This document shows, in pieces, positions 23,834-32,874 of a DNA stretch of 64,000 nt. How positions within the stretch are numbered: the first letter of the stretch is position 1; every line of letters begins with the position of its first letter. The stretch spans positions 1-64,000 of the forward strand of contig NZ_FMVF01000002.1 of NCBI RefSeq assembly GCF_900101895.1, given 5' to 3'. Both the position numbers and the translations under genes were made by a program. The notes below the pieces were generated by a model. The model was not told where the DNA came from, did not search any database, and was given only the letters and a program-made list of their open reading frames with translations. This stretch comes from Flavobacterium caeni (lineage in GTDB: Bacteria; Bacteroidota; Bacteroidia; Flavobacteriales; Flavobacteriaceae).

Positions 23834-23841
23834 TATCTTTG
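23834..23841 (+). promoter_or_regulatory. -7 box for the ABC-F gene
   Basis: TATCTTTG, 18 bases before the ATG at 23860. Confidence 0.5.
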
Positions 23842-23859
23842 CCGCTTCAAAAAATCACC

Positions 23860-25494
23860 ATGATCACAGTCAACGACATTTCGGTACAATTCGGCGGAAC
23901 AACCTTGTTCAGCGATGTTTCCTTTGCGATAAATGAAAACGACAAAATCGCCTTGATGGGCAAGAACGGCGCAGGAAAATCGACGCTTTTGAAAATCATC
24001 GCCGGAGCGAGCAAGCCGTCTACGGGCAGCATTTCGGCACCCAAAGAAGCGGTGATTGCATACCTGCCGCAGCATTTGCTTACCAAGGACGATGCAACGG
24101 TGTTCGACGAAACGTCCAAGGCGTTTGCGGGGATTTTTAAGATGAAGGCCGAAATCGACGAGCTCAACGAACAGCTCACCATTCGCACCGATTATGAATC
24201 GGACGATTACATGAAGTTGATCGAACGCGTGTCTGAACTTTCAGAGAAATTTTATTCGATCGAAGAAGTCAACTACGAAGCCGAAGTCGAAAAGGTTTTG
24301 AAAGGACTCGGATTCGAGCGCGAAGATTTTACGCGTCCCACCTCGGAGTTCTCAGGAGGCTGGCGCATGCGCATCGAATTGGCCAAGATCCTGTTGCAAA
24401 AACCCGATTTGATTTTGCTCGATGAGCCCACCAACCACATGGACATCGAATCGATCCAATGGCTTGAAGACTTTTTGATCAATTCGGCCAAGGCGGTGAT
24501 GGTCATCTCGCACGACCGCGCGTTTGTCGACAACATCACCAACCGTACGATCGAAGTGACCATGGGCCGCATCTACGACTACAAAGCCAAATACTCGCAC
24601 TACCTCGAATTGCGCAAAGACCGCCGCGCGCACCAGCAAAAAGCCTACGAGGAACAACAAAAAATGATTGCCGAAACCACCGAATTCATCGAACGTTTCA
24701 AAGGCACCTATTCCAAGACACTGCAAGTGCAATCGCGCGTCAAGATGCTCGAAAAACTAGAATTGGTCGAGGTCGATGAGGTTGATACATCGGCACTCAG
24801 GCTCAGGTTTCCGCCGTCGCCACGAAGCGGACAGTATCCGGTAGTGGTCAATGAAATGGCCAAGTCCTATGGCGACCACGTCGTGTTCAAAGACGCGAAC
24901 ATGGTCATCGAACGCGGCCAAAAAGTCGCACTCGTCGGCAAGAACGGCGAAGGCAAATCGACGATGATCAAAGCCATCATGAAAGAAATCCAACCCGACG
25001 GCGGTAAAGTCGAGATCGGGCACAACGCCATGATCGGTTATTTCGCACAAAACCAAGCGTCGCTTTTGGATGAAAACATGACTGTTTTCGAGACCATCGA
25101 TACCATTGCCGTGGGCGACATCCGTACGCAGATCAAGAATTTGCTCGGCGCGTTCATGTTCTCGGGCGACGACACCACCAAAAAAGTCAAGGTGCTTTCT
25201 GGCGGCGAAAAAACGCGTCTGGCGATGATCAAACTGTTGCTCGAACCGGTCAACGTCTTGATCCTCGATGAGCCGACGAACCACCTCGACATGAAAACCA
25301 AAGACATCATCAAAGACGCTTTGAAGGATTTCGATGGCACGTTGATCCTGGTCTCGCACGACCGCGACTTCCTCGACGGACTGGCCGAAAAAGTGTTCGA
25401 GTTTGGCCACAAGCGCGTCAAGGAGCACTTCGAGGATATCAAGGGATTCCTCGCACACAAAAAAATGGAGAGTTTGCGCGAAATCGAAAAGTAA
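23860..25494 (+). CDS. ABC-F family ATPase (YbiT/EttA-like)
   Basis: 544 residues with two complete ABC domains and no membrane segments, as in ribosome-associated ABC-F proteins. The first domain has Walker A GKNGAGKS (about 36-43), FSGGWRMR and LILLDEPTNHMD. The linker, with charged helices, spans about 240-320. The second domain has GKNGEGKS, LSGGEKTR and LILDEPTNHLD. ABC-F proteins act in translation (relief of stalled ribosomes or gating of elongation). The ATG at 23860 matches the family start (MITVNDISVQFGG). A second ABC-F gene of the Uup type lies at 58048. Confidence 0.9.
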   Translation: MITVNDISVQFGGTTLFSDVSFAINENDKIALMGKNGAGKSTLLKIIAGASKPSTGSISAPKEAVIAYLPQHLLTKDDATVFDETSKAFAGIFKMKAEIDELNEQLTIRTDYESDDYMKLIERVSELSEKFYSIEEVNYEAEVEKVLKGLGFEREDFTRPTSEFSGGWRMRIELAKILLQKPDLILLDEPTNHMDIESIQWLEDFLINSAKAVMVISHDRAFVDNITNRTIEVTMGRIYDYKAKYSHYLELRKDRRAHQQKAYEEQQKMIAETTEFIERFKGTYSKTLQVQSRVKMLEKLELVEVDEVDTSALRLRFPPSPRSGQYPVVVNEMAKSYGDHVVFKDANMVIERGQKVALVGKNGEGKSTMIKAIMKEIQPDGGKVEIGHNAMIGYFAQNQASLLDENMTVFETIDTIAVGDIRTQIKNLLGAFMFSGDDTTKKVKVLSGGEKTRLAMIKLLLEPVNVLILDEPTNHLDMKTKDIIKDALKDFDGTLILVSHDRDFLDGLAEKVFEFGHKRVKEHFEDIKGFLAHKKMESLREIEK

Positions 25495-25551
25495 GCCAAT
25501 TTTTTTGTTATTTTTAACGGATTGAAAAACAACACCAAAGCATCCGTTAAA

Positions 25552-28500
25552 ATGAAGAAAAAACTACTATTGTTGTTCCTGATGCTTGCCGTATCGGGGA
25601 TGGCCAATGCGCAAGCCGTGGGCGATACAATCCGCGTGCAAGGGTTTAACTACAACAGCACCACGCGCGACACGGTGCTCGCTTTCCCAAACAATCCCGC
25701 GCTGACCTTCGAGAAAATTTTACTCAAATACAACATGCGTTGCCGCAACGCCACGGTGCTCATGGGCCCCGAAGACGGTGTGACCGGTTGCGGCGAATGG
25801 GATTATTCGTGCAACACCTTCATCGCCGATTCGAGCAAGGTCGAAAAGGTGCTGCAACAATGGCCCGATTACCATGTTTCTAATTTTTCGGGCAGTGCGT
25901 TCGCCTATACCACGCAACCTACTTTCGACCACTACGATTTTACGCAACAACAGGTCAACCTGAACAGCATCGTTTCTGAAAACACCTATCAGGTAGGCAG
26001 CGGCAACCAATCGATGGGTGGGTTGTTGCATACCGCGCTTCGCAGCGGCCGCTCGCAGATTTTGGTCACGGCGGCGCAACTGCAAGCTGCAGGGCTCACC
26101 GCGGGCCCGATCCAAGGTTTGGGATTGACCGCCACAACCGGTGGCGCAACCGCATTCCTGAAACTCTCGGTCAAAAGCACTTCGCTGATCGAATTGCCCG
26201 CACAGAATTTACAGCTTACCGGTTTTACCGAAGTCTATTTCCGCAACCATGCTTTTGCCGTGGGCGCGAACCGTTTGCAGTTCCATACGCCTTTCAATTG
26301 GGATGGGACGAGCAACCTGATCCTCGACTTTTCGTTTTCGAACACTTCGGGAACCGCCGACATCCAATTGGCGGGCTTTACCAACGCGGGTTTGCGTAGC
26401 CTGAGCGCGAGCAACATCGGGATGATCGATACTTCGGCGGGTGCGGTCGATATCGATCCAACGTTTTTGAATACCATCGGCCAACAATTGACCGTTTCGT
26501 TCTGGGCCTATGGCGATCCGGCGCTGATGCCGAGCAATTGTAGCATCGTGTACGGCTATTCGACCGACATCAACCAGCGCGAAATCAACCTGCACATGCC
26601 TTGGGACGGACGGGTTTATTTTGACTGCGGCTACGATGGCGGCGGATTCGACCGTATCGAACAGGTGTATGGCGCCGAGAGCAACATCGAAGGACAATGG
26701 AACCACTGGGTGTTTGTCAAGAATGCCGATACCGAAGAAATGAAGATTTTCCTCAACGGCAACCAATGGCTGGGCGGTAGCGGAAAAACGCGCGCCGTGG
26801 AATTGCTCAAGCTTTATCTGGGCAAGATGAGTGACAACGGTACCGACCGTTTTTACAAAGGACGCATCCGTGAGTTCGCGGTTTGGGATACCGAAGTCGA
26901 TGACGAAACCATCCTGGCCTGGAAAAACAAATCGCTCGACGCGACGCACCCGTACGACGCCAATCTCGTAGCTTACTACAAACTCGACCAGATGAACGCG
27001 GGCACCGTGCTCGACAGCAAACAAGGGCTGGTTTCGCAGGCGCCGTCGGTCAGTGCTTCGTTCGAGCGCGGCGATCAATTGTCGACGACCTTTACCGAAT
27101 CGAACTTATTGCCGAACCTGACGTTTTACCGCGGCACCTACAACCAAACGGTAACCCCTGTGGTGGAGCGTTACAGCTATCCGCGCACGCCGCGCACCGT
27201 AGGGCATTATTCGGTGACCTCTAACGAAGGCGTGACGCCGATGACCGACGATACGCTCAATTTACTCGACACGCAATATTTGTATGACGCCGTGGCCGAA
27301 AACATCTACAACGGGCAAACGGGTGCCGTAGCGGGAACGTTGCCGGTAGCTACCGAAGGCACGATCAACGTCACGCAGATGGATTATTTCAAGCGTTATC
27401 CGTTTTACAACGAATTGGTGTCGTTCGTGACACCGTATGGTATCGGGCTCGATTTGGGCGTGAACGGCAAGACCTGGATTTTTGACATGTCCGATTACGT
27501 CAACCTGCTCAAAGGCAACAAACGCCTAACGATGGCCGGTGGCGTCTGGCAGGAAGAAATGGACCTTGAATTCTTGTTCATCGTGGGCACCCCGCCGCGC
27601 AACGTGGTACAATACGACCAATTGTGGCAAGGGATGTTCCGCAAGGGCGATGTGACGCTGGCCAACATCAACAACGGCACGGCCTTCCCGACCAACAATT
27701 ACGCATTTTCAAGCGACGCGACCTCGTTCAAACTCAAATCGTCGATCACCGGTCATGGTGCTGCGGGCGAATTTTCGCAGAATGGCGGTACGATCCAACA
27801 CCGCATTCGCGCCAACGACGTGCAGCAATTGAGCTGGACGATCACGCAAATCTGCAACGAAAATCCAATTTTCCCGCAAGGCGGAACATGGGTGTACAAC
27901 CGCCAAGGCTGGTGTCCTGGCCAACGTACGCTGCTCAAGGAATACGACATCACGTCGTTTGCCACACCGGGATCGACGGTGGCTTTGGATTACCGCACTT
28001 CTAACGCGCAGCAGCCAGGTGGCGACTACCGTTACATCACCGCGCACCAAGTCATTGGCTACGGCGCGCCGAATTTCCCAACCGATGCCGCAATCGAAGT
28101 CGTCAAGGCGCCGAACAACGCGATTGCAGAATACGGTCGCATCAACCCAATGTGCGAACAACCCAAGTTGACGTTGCGCAATACGGGCGCCAATGCCGTG
28201 ACGAGCGTACAGTTCGAGTATTGGCTCAACAACGCCGATACGCACCAAACGTTTACCTGGAACGGCAATCTGGCTTCGATGGCTGCCGTTGATGTACAGC
28301 TTCCGGTGCAAGGGCTTTGGAGCAATGGCGTGCAGGCGACCGGCAATAAGTTCCACGCCCAAATTGTCTTGGTCAACGGCGCGCCCGATGGCTATGCGCA
28401 CAACAATTTGTATCATTCGAATTTTACGTTGCCCGACGTGTTGCCGGCTACGTTCAAGATCCGCGTCAAAACCAACAACAGTCCGGGCCAAAACTATTAC

Positions 28501-29028
28501 AACCTGTACGACGATGCGGGCGTTTTGGTCGAAAACCGCACGTTCCCTGCCGCCAATACCATTTATACGTTTACCTACAACGCACCGCTGGTCACGCCGG
28601 GTTGCTACCGTTTGCGTATGGAAGATACCGGCAACAACGGTCTTGAATGGTGGGCCGCAACAGCGCAAGGTACCGGCTACATGCAAATCCTGGACGCCAA
28701 CGACGTCGTGCTCAAAACGTTCGAACCTGACTTTGGTGGCGGCTTCGACTATAGTTTTTCGATCAATTCGCTGCTGGGTACCGATGTGTTCATCGCCGAT
28801 GCCGGCGTGCGGTTGTACCCGAATCCATCCAAAGGTTCGTTCAAGCTCGAGGGTAAACAGCTTTCGGGCAGCACAATCACGATTACCGATGCGCTCGGAA
28901 AGACCATCCGCACTGCCCATGCCGATGCCAACCTGGTCGAATTCACCCAGCAACTCAACGCGGGATTGTATTTCGTCAAAGTCGAAAAAGACGGCCAAAC
29001 GCAAACCCACAAGCTGTTGGTGCAATAG
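25552..29028 (+). CDS. T9SS-secreted protein with PNGase F-like and LamG-like regions
   Basis: 1158 residues. Signal peptide at 1-20 (MKKKLLLLFLMLAVSGMANA), then a region with GCGEWDYSCNTFI (about 75-90) seen in peptide-N-glycosidase F-type proteins. A concanavalin A/LamG-like part follows (about 310-470; TVSFWAYGDP, QWNHWVFVKN, YKGRIREFAVWD). A second jelly-roll part around 630-840 includes NRQGWCPGQ, which resembles the C-terminal half of PNGase F. The tail from about 1088 (LYPNPSKGSFKLEG to the end) is a type A T9SS sorting domain, so the protein crosses the outer membrane by T9SS. Deglycosylation of glycoproteins is inferred, not shown. The codon before the chosen ATG region is an in-frame TTG, rejected as start. 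Confidence 0.85.
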   Translation: MKKKLLLLFLMLAVSGMANAQAVGDTIRVQGFNYNSTTRDTVLAFPNNPALTFEKILLKYNMRCRNATVLMGPEDGVTGCGEWDYSCNTFIADSSKVEKVLQQWPDYHVSNFSGSAFAYTTQPTFDHYDFTQQQVNLNSIVSENTYQVGSGNQSMGGLLHTALRSGRSQILVTAAQLQAAGLTAGPIQGLGLTATTGGATAFLKLSVKSTSLIELPAQNLQLTGFTEVYFRNHAFAVGANRLQFHTPFNWDGTSNLILDFSFSNTSGTADIQLAGFTNAGLRSLSASNIGMIDTSAGAVDIDPTFLNTIGQQLTVSFWAYGDPALMPSNCSIVYGYSTDINQREINLHMPWDGRVYFDCGYDGGGFDRIEQVYGAESNIEGQWNHWVFVKNADTEEMKIFLNGNQWLGGSGKTRAVELLKLYLGKMSDNGTDRFYKGRIREFAVWDTEVDDETILAWKNKSLDATHPYDANLVAYYKLDQMNAGTVLDSKQGLVSQAPSVSASFERGDQLSTTFTESNLLPNLTFYRGTYNQTVTPVVERYSYPRTPRTVGHYSVTSNEGVTPMTDDTLNLLDTQYLYDAVAENIYNGQTGAVAGTLPVATEGTINVTQMDYFKRYPFYNELVSFVTPYGIGLDLGVNGKTWIFDMSDYVNLLKGNKRLTMAGGVWQEEMDLEFLFIVGTPPRNVVQYDQLWQGMFRKGDVTLANINNGTAFPTNNYAFSSDATSFKLKSSITGHGAAGEFSQNGGTIQHRIRANDVQQLSWTITQICNENPIFPQGGTWVYNRQGWCPGQRTLLKEYDITSFATPGSTVALDYRTSNAQQPGGDYRYITAHQVIGYGAPNFPTDAAIEVVKAPNNAIAEYGRINPMCEQPKLTLRNTGANAVTSVQFEYWLNNADTHQTFTWNGNLASMAAVDVQLPVQGLWSNGVQATGNKFHAQIVLVNGAPDGYAHNNLYHSNFTLPDVLPATFKIRVKTNNSPGQNYYNLYDDAGVLVENRTFPAANTIYTFTYNAPLVTPGCYRLRMEDTGNNGLEWWAATAQGTGYMQILDANDVVLKTFEPDFGGGFDYSFSINSLLGTDVFIADAGVRLYPNPSKGSFKLEGKQLSGSTITITDALGKTIRTAHADANLVEFTQQLNAGLYFVKVEKDGQTQTHKLLVQ

Positions 29029-29046
29029 GCGATCGAACTAAAAAAA

Positions 29047-29082
29047 GCAAAAGGGACAAGTTAACGCTTGTCCCTTTTTTTG
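29047..29082. terminator. bidirectional rho-independent terminator
   Basis: AAAAGGGACAAG (29049-29060) pairs with CTTGTCCCTTTT (29067-29078), with a T-run on the plus side and an A-run on the left. It separates the convergent T9SS and VWA genes. Confidence 0.9.
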
Positions 29083-29115
29083 TCGGCCGTAACCGATATC
29101 AACTAACTAATTCAA

Positions 29116-31068
29116 CTAATCCAATCCGGCAATTTTCTTGGCTTCGCCGTCGACGAGTCTAATGAACTCGGCGCGGTAACCGTCGGTATCGTTGGCGAGT
29201 CCTTCTTTCGCGAGTTTCTTGATGTCGCCCGACGACTTGTTTGCGATCAATTTAGAATCCCGCAATTTGAGCCCAAACCAAGCCACGGCCGCGCTGAATT
29301 TGAAATCGCCTGAGGCTTTTTCGAGTTTGGTCGCGTCGTTGGAGATCACATTGACCATTTCGGTACTTGTATCGCCATCTGGTTTTTTGTAGCGGAATTT
29401 AACGGTCGCGAGTTCGTCTTTGTAAACACTTGTGGTGGGTTCGACCTTGCTGTATTTGAGTTTGGGCGTGGTTTCGGCAAAATCGTTCTTGACCCCCACA
29501 GGGATGATTTCGTACAACGCCGTTACCGTGTGGCCGCTGCCCAATTCGCCCGCATCGATCTTGTCGTTCGTAAAATCTTCTGGACGCAGTTTGCGGTTTT
29601 CATAGCCAATCAAACGGTAGGCCTGCACTTGGTTCGGGTTGAATTCGATTTGGATCTTGACATCCTTGGCGATCGCAAACATCGACCCTTTGAACTCCTT
29701 GCCCAAGAAACGATTGGCTTCCTGGATGTTGTCGATGTAGGCGTAGTTGCCATTGCCTTTGTCGGCCAGGATTTCCATTTTGCTGTCTTTGTAATTGCCC
29801 ATGCCATAGCCCAACACGGTCAGGAATACGCCCGTTTTGCGTTTGTCCTCGATCAGTTTTTCCATGGCTTCGTTCGACGAACTGCCCACGTTAAAATCGC
29901 CATCGGTGGCCAGGATCACGCGGTTGTTGCCACCCTTGATGAAATGTTCCTGCGCCGTTTTGTAGGCCAGTTCGATGCCCGCACCGCCGGCCGTGCTGCC
30001 GCCAGCATTGAGTCGTTCGAGCGCGTCTACAATGGCTTTCTTGTCGCTGCCCGAAGTTGGCGGCAAGACGAGCCCCGCTGCACCGGCATACACCACAATC
30101 GAAACCTTGTCTTCGTCGCGCAATTGCTGGGTCAGGATTTTCATCGATTGTATCAAAAGCGGCAGTTTGTTCGCACTGCCCATCGATCCCGAAACGTCGA
30201 TCAAAAACACGAGGTTCGACGCGGGCAAGTTGTCGGTAGACAGGTGTTTTCCCTGTAGGCCGATACGCAAAAGTTGATGGTCTTTGTTCCACGGCGATTG
30301 GCTGTATTCGGTGTTGATCGAAAACGGATGTGCGCCGCTGGGTTGCGGGTACTGGTACTTGAAAAAGTTGACCATTTCTTCGACGCGAACGGCATCGCGT
30401 GGCACGGTTTGCCCATTGTTGATGAAACGTCTGATGTTGGTGTACGATGCGTTGTCGACATCGATCGAAAATGTAGACAGCGGCGCATTTTTGGGCGCTT
30501 CGAACGGATTCTCGACAAAAGTTCCGTAGTCTTCATCGTTTTTGTCGATGGGTTGGTAGCGGCTTTTTTCGAATTCGTGTTCGGCATCTTTTTCATAAAC
30601 AGGCGAAGGCTGGTACAGTTGATCGGTGGCTTTGTTCGACGCATAACCCCTGATCACTACACCAGGAGCGGCGCCCGACACGGCATAGCCCAGTGACTTC
30701 TTTTCGCGTTTGATGCCTTGCGACGTCACGACCACTTCAGAAAGGGCCTGGCTGTCGGACTGCATCGCAACGTTGGTGACATTGTTGTCTTTGACTTTGA
30801 CGTCGCGGTCCTTGAACCCGATGTAGCGGAACTGCAAAATGTCGCCTTTCTTGGCTTTGATGGAGTAGTGGCCGTTGAAGTCGGTCTGGGTGCCTTTGGT
30901 GTTTCCTTTTACGATGACGTTTACGGCTGGAATCGGCAGCCCATTTGCGGTGACGGTTCCGGTGATGGTGCGCTCCTTTTCGGGATGGGTCAGTGTTTTC
31001 AACCCCACGAAAGAGGTGAAAAGTACAAGCATGGCGATGCCCGATGAAAACATTTTGAAGTTTTTCAT
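29116..31068 (-). CDS. VWA domain protein with N-terminal SusC-like module (YfbK type)
   Basis: 650 residues. An N-terminal membrane or signal segment is followed by a carboxypeptidase-regulatory-like fold (about 35-105: ITGTVTANGLPIPAVNVIVK, TDFNGHYSIKAKKGDILQF). Directly after it comes ALSEVVVTSQGIKREKKSLG (about 113-132), the sequence that opens the TonB plug in SusC/RagA receptors. From about 180 a YfbK-type region begins (VENPFEAPKNAPLSTFSIDV), then a VWA domain with MIDAS FLIDVSGSMGS (about 288-298) and a C-terminal DUF3520-like part. It is the last gene of the sigma-factor operon, 27 bases after the preceding gene. Role unknown; a surface or periplasmic adhesion function is inferred. 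Confidence 0.85.
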   Translation of the reverse strand: MKNFKMFSSGIAMLVLFTSFVGLKTLTHPEKERTITGTVTANGLPIPAVNVIVKGNTKGTQTDFNGHYSIKAKKGDILQFRYIGFKDRDVKVKDNNVTNVAMQSDSQALSEVVVTSQGIKREKKSLGYAVSGAAPGVVIRGYASNKATDQLYQPSPVYEKDAEHEFEKSRYQPIDKNDEDYGTFVENPFEAPKNAPLSTFSIDVDNASYTNIRRFINNGQTVPRDAVRVEEMVNFFKYQYPQPSGAHPFSINTEYSQSPWNKDHQLLRIGLQGKHLSTDNLPASNLVFLIDVSGSMGSANKLPLLIQSMKILTQQLRDEDKVSIVVYAGAAGLVLPPTSGSDKKAIVDALERLNAGGSTAGGAGIELAYKTAQEHFIKGGNNRVILATDGDFNVGSSSNEAMEKLIEDKRKTGVFLTVLGYGMGNYKDSKMEILADKGNGNYAYIDNIQEANRFLGKEFKGSMFAIAKDVKIQIEFNPNQVQAYRLIGYENRKLRPEDFTNDKIDAGELGSGHTVTALYEIIPVGVKNDFAETTPKLKYSKVEPTTSVYKDELATVKFRYKKPDGDTSTEMVNVISNDATKLEKASGDFKFSAAVAWFGLKLRDSKLIANKSSGDIKKLAKEGLANDTDGYRAEFIRLVDGEAKKIAGLD

Positions 31069-31095
31069 GACGATGATTTTTAAGGTTGTGGAATG

Positions 31096-32058
31096 TTACT
31101 TCTTGGAAGTCTTGGCTTCGGTTTTGGCGGCAGGTTTGCGGTCCTTGGTGGTGATCACAACCACGCCCTTCTCGCCGCGTTTTCCGTAATTGGCGATGGC
31201 CTTTTCGCCCTGGAATACAGTGATGGTCTCGATTTCCTGCTGGTTCAGCGGCGCATAAGGACTCGTAGGGTTGGGCCCAAACAATTCCTGTTCCGAGTAA
31301 TAATGCCCGTTGATGATGTACAGCGGTTCCTTGAGCACGACGATTTCTTTTTCGTCCTTGGGATCGATCTTGGCGATGCCTTCGGATACGGTGTTGATTT
31401 TGAGCGCTTCTTCGCCTGTGATGGCCTTGCCGTCTACGATGACCAGCGGCGCTTGTACGTTGCCTACGACGGCAGTTTCCGTCTTTTTGTCGGTGTCGGC
31501 TTCGTGGAATTCGGCATCTTTTCGTTGCACGCCGACAGCATCAAATGCCCTTCCTTTCTGGAATCGTGCCGATTTGCCAGACAACGGTGCGTTCGACTTT
31601 TTGCTCTTGAGCACCATGTCCGACTCGGGCTCGTGGCTGTATTCGGCGTCTGCGGCCGGGCTTTCTTCCATGGCCACGGCTGCTGGCTCTTCGATGGTGC
31701 GCTTAAGGATTTTGTCGGCTTCGGGTTTGATTTGAGGGTGTTCCGGTGTCGGGTCGGCGGTGGCATCTTGTACTTTCGGCGGATGTGCGGGCGCGGGGAT
31801 GTCGTTGTTGACTACTTCATTCTGTGGGATGCTGATGGTTTGTTCGGGTTTGAAAAGTTGATAGCCCAGCGTGACGACCAACAGTACCGAGGCGGCGATT
31901 GCGACTTTTTTCCACAAATTGTGCTGCTTGGTCAGTACTTTTTTGTCGAGTTTGTCTTCTACGCGCGACCAGACTTTCTCGACCGAGGGAAAGTCTTTCG
32001 ACTCCATATTGTCGGCGGCGCGTTTGAACTGTTCGAATATTTTTTCTTGGTTCTCCAT
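31096..32058 (-). CDS. putative anti-sigma protein with TonB plug-like C-terminus
   Basis: 320 residues if started at MENQEKIFEQFKRAADNMES (32058), one base after the sigma gene stop; an ATG at 32070 would overlap it by 11. A cytoplasmic N-terminus (1-50) is followed by one membrane helix (KVAIAASVLLVVTLGYQLF, about 54-72) and a periplasmic part. The latter is a Pro/Glu/Lys-rich linker and, from about 205, two plug-like units: PLVIVDGKAI and PLYIINGHYY, then IETITVFQGEKAIANYG and GEKGVVVITTK, as in SusC plugs. The layout (sigma gene, single-pass protein) is that of an ECF anti-sigma factor, but no ZAS zinc motif was found. Confidence 0.6.
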   Translation of the reverse strand: MENQEKIFEQFKRAADNMESKDFPSVEKVWSRVEDKLDKKVLTKQHNLWKKVAIAASVLLVVTLGYQLFKPEQTISIPQNEVVNNDIPAPAHPPKVQDATADPTPEHPQIKPEADKILKRTIEEPAAVAMEESPAADAEYSHEPESDMVLKSKKSNAPLSGKSARFQKGRAFDAVGVQRKDAEFHEADTDKKTETAVVGNVQAPLVIVDGKAITGEEALKINTVSEGIAKIDPKDEKEIVVLKEPLYIINGHYYSEQELFGPNPTSPYAPLNQQEIETITVFQGEKAIANYGKRGEKGVVVITTKDRKPAAKTEAKTSKK

Positions 32059-32059
32059 G

Positions 32060-32593
32060 TTATTTCGCATTTTGGTAGTAGCGCTGGTTCACGAGCACTT
32101 TGAGCTTGGTTTTGGCTACATTGAGTTGGGATTTGGAAGTGCCTTCGGAAATGTGCAACATATCGGCGATCTCTTTGTGTCCGTAGCCTTCGATGACGAA
32201 CAGGTTAAAGATCGTACGGCAACCTTCGGGGATCAAATTGAGCAGGTTCAGCAAATCTTCTTCTTCCAGATGATTGACCTCTGGCGTAAAAGGTTGCAGC
32301 ACCTTGACATCGTCCAGGTACATGTTGAAATTGGTTTTCTTACGGATCGTAAGCAGGCATTGGTTGATGGCAATCCTGCGGGCCCAGGCTTCGAATGCGC
32401 CCATTTCTTTGAGTTGATCGAGTTTGGTGAAGATGGTATAGAACGCATCGGCCATGGCTTCTTCGATCTCTTCCTCTTTTTTGAGGTAACGCTTGCATGT
32501 GTAGTATAACTTGGGTGCCATCAATTGGTAGACCTGTCGTTGGGCATCGCGTTGCATTTTCTTGCAGGCTGCTATGAGGTTTTCGCTGATCAC
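32060..32593 (-). CDS. RNA polymerase sigma factor, ECF-like (sigma-70 family)
   Basis: 177 residues from a GTG at 32593; the upstream frame is open to 32689 but the extra 32 residues look non-coding. Region 2 is visible as AMADAFYTIFTKLDQLKEMG then FEAWARRIAINQC (the usual DDLLQETF site reads AMADAFYTIF), and region 4 as LNLIPEGCRTIFNLFVIEGY then GHKEIADMLHISEGTSKSQL. This is the ECF pattern of Bacteroidetes. It leads an operon with a single-pass partner and a VWA protein. The conserved non-coding element at 32745-32850 lies upstream, but its orientation (GGGGTA reading on the plus strand) is opposite. Confidence 0.85.
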   Translation of the reverse strand: MISENLIAACKKMQRDAQRQVYQLMAPKLYYTCKRYLKKEEEIEEAMADAFYTIFTKLDQLKEMGAFEAWARRIAINQCLLTIRKKTNFNMYLDDVKVLQPFTPEVNHLEEEDLLNLLNLIPEGCRTIFNLFVIEGYGHKEIADMLHISEGTSKSQLNVAKTKLKVLVNQRYYQNAK

Positions 32594-32744
32594 GGTGCTT
32601 GTTTTTTGGGTAAGAGCAGGATTGTAGTAGAAAGGTTGGAACAGGCCTTTATTTTTTCGTGATTGTTTAAGAACACCGCTAAAACACAATCATTTCGATC
32701 ACCGTAATTTGAAAAAAAAAAAATTAACAAAATGTACAGAAAAT

Positions 32745-32850
32745 CTATAATACGGTGTCGATTATATTTCGTTGGGGTATACTTCCAATGCCCCCTTCCC
32801 TACGGTAAAAATACAATTTTCCCACGCAACTCCATTCCAGAAAAACTGTA
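32745..32850 (+). promoter_or_regulatory. conserved non-coding element, copy 2
   Basis: Blocks: CTATA (32745), TGTCG (32756), GGGGTATACTTCC (32774), CCCCCTTCCCT (32791-32801), ACAATTTT (32813-32820), GAAAAACTGTA (32840-32850). Distances from GGGG: TGTCG at -18 and CT(G/A)TA at -29 in both copies; the closing CTGTA at +72 here and +74 in copy 1. It sits between the sigma gene start and the stop of the 32875-33708 gene. Confidence 0.6.
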
Positions 32851-32874
32851 AAAATGAACAACGACCGATTGCAC

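Noticed and set aside
27709..29025. 438-codon frame antisense to the T9SS protein
   Set aside because: Shadow of the sorting-domain end; no domain signal.
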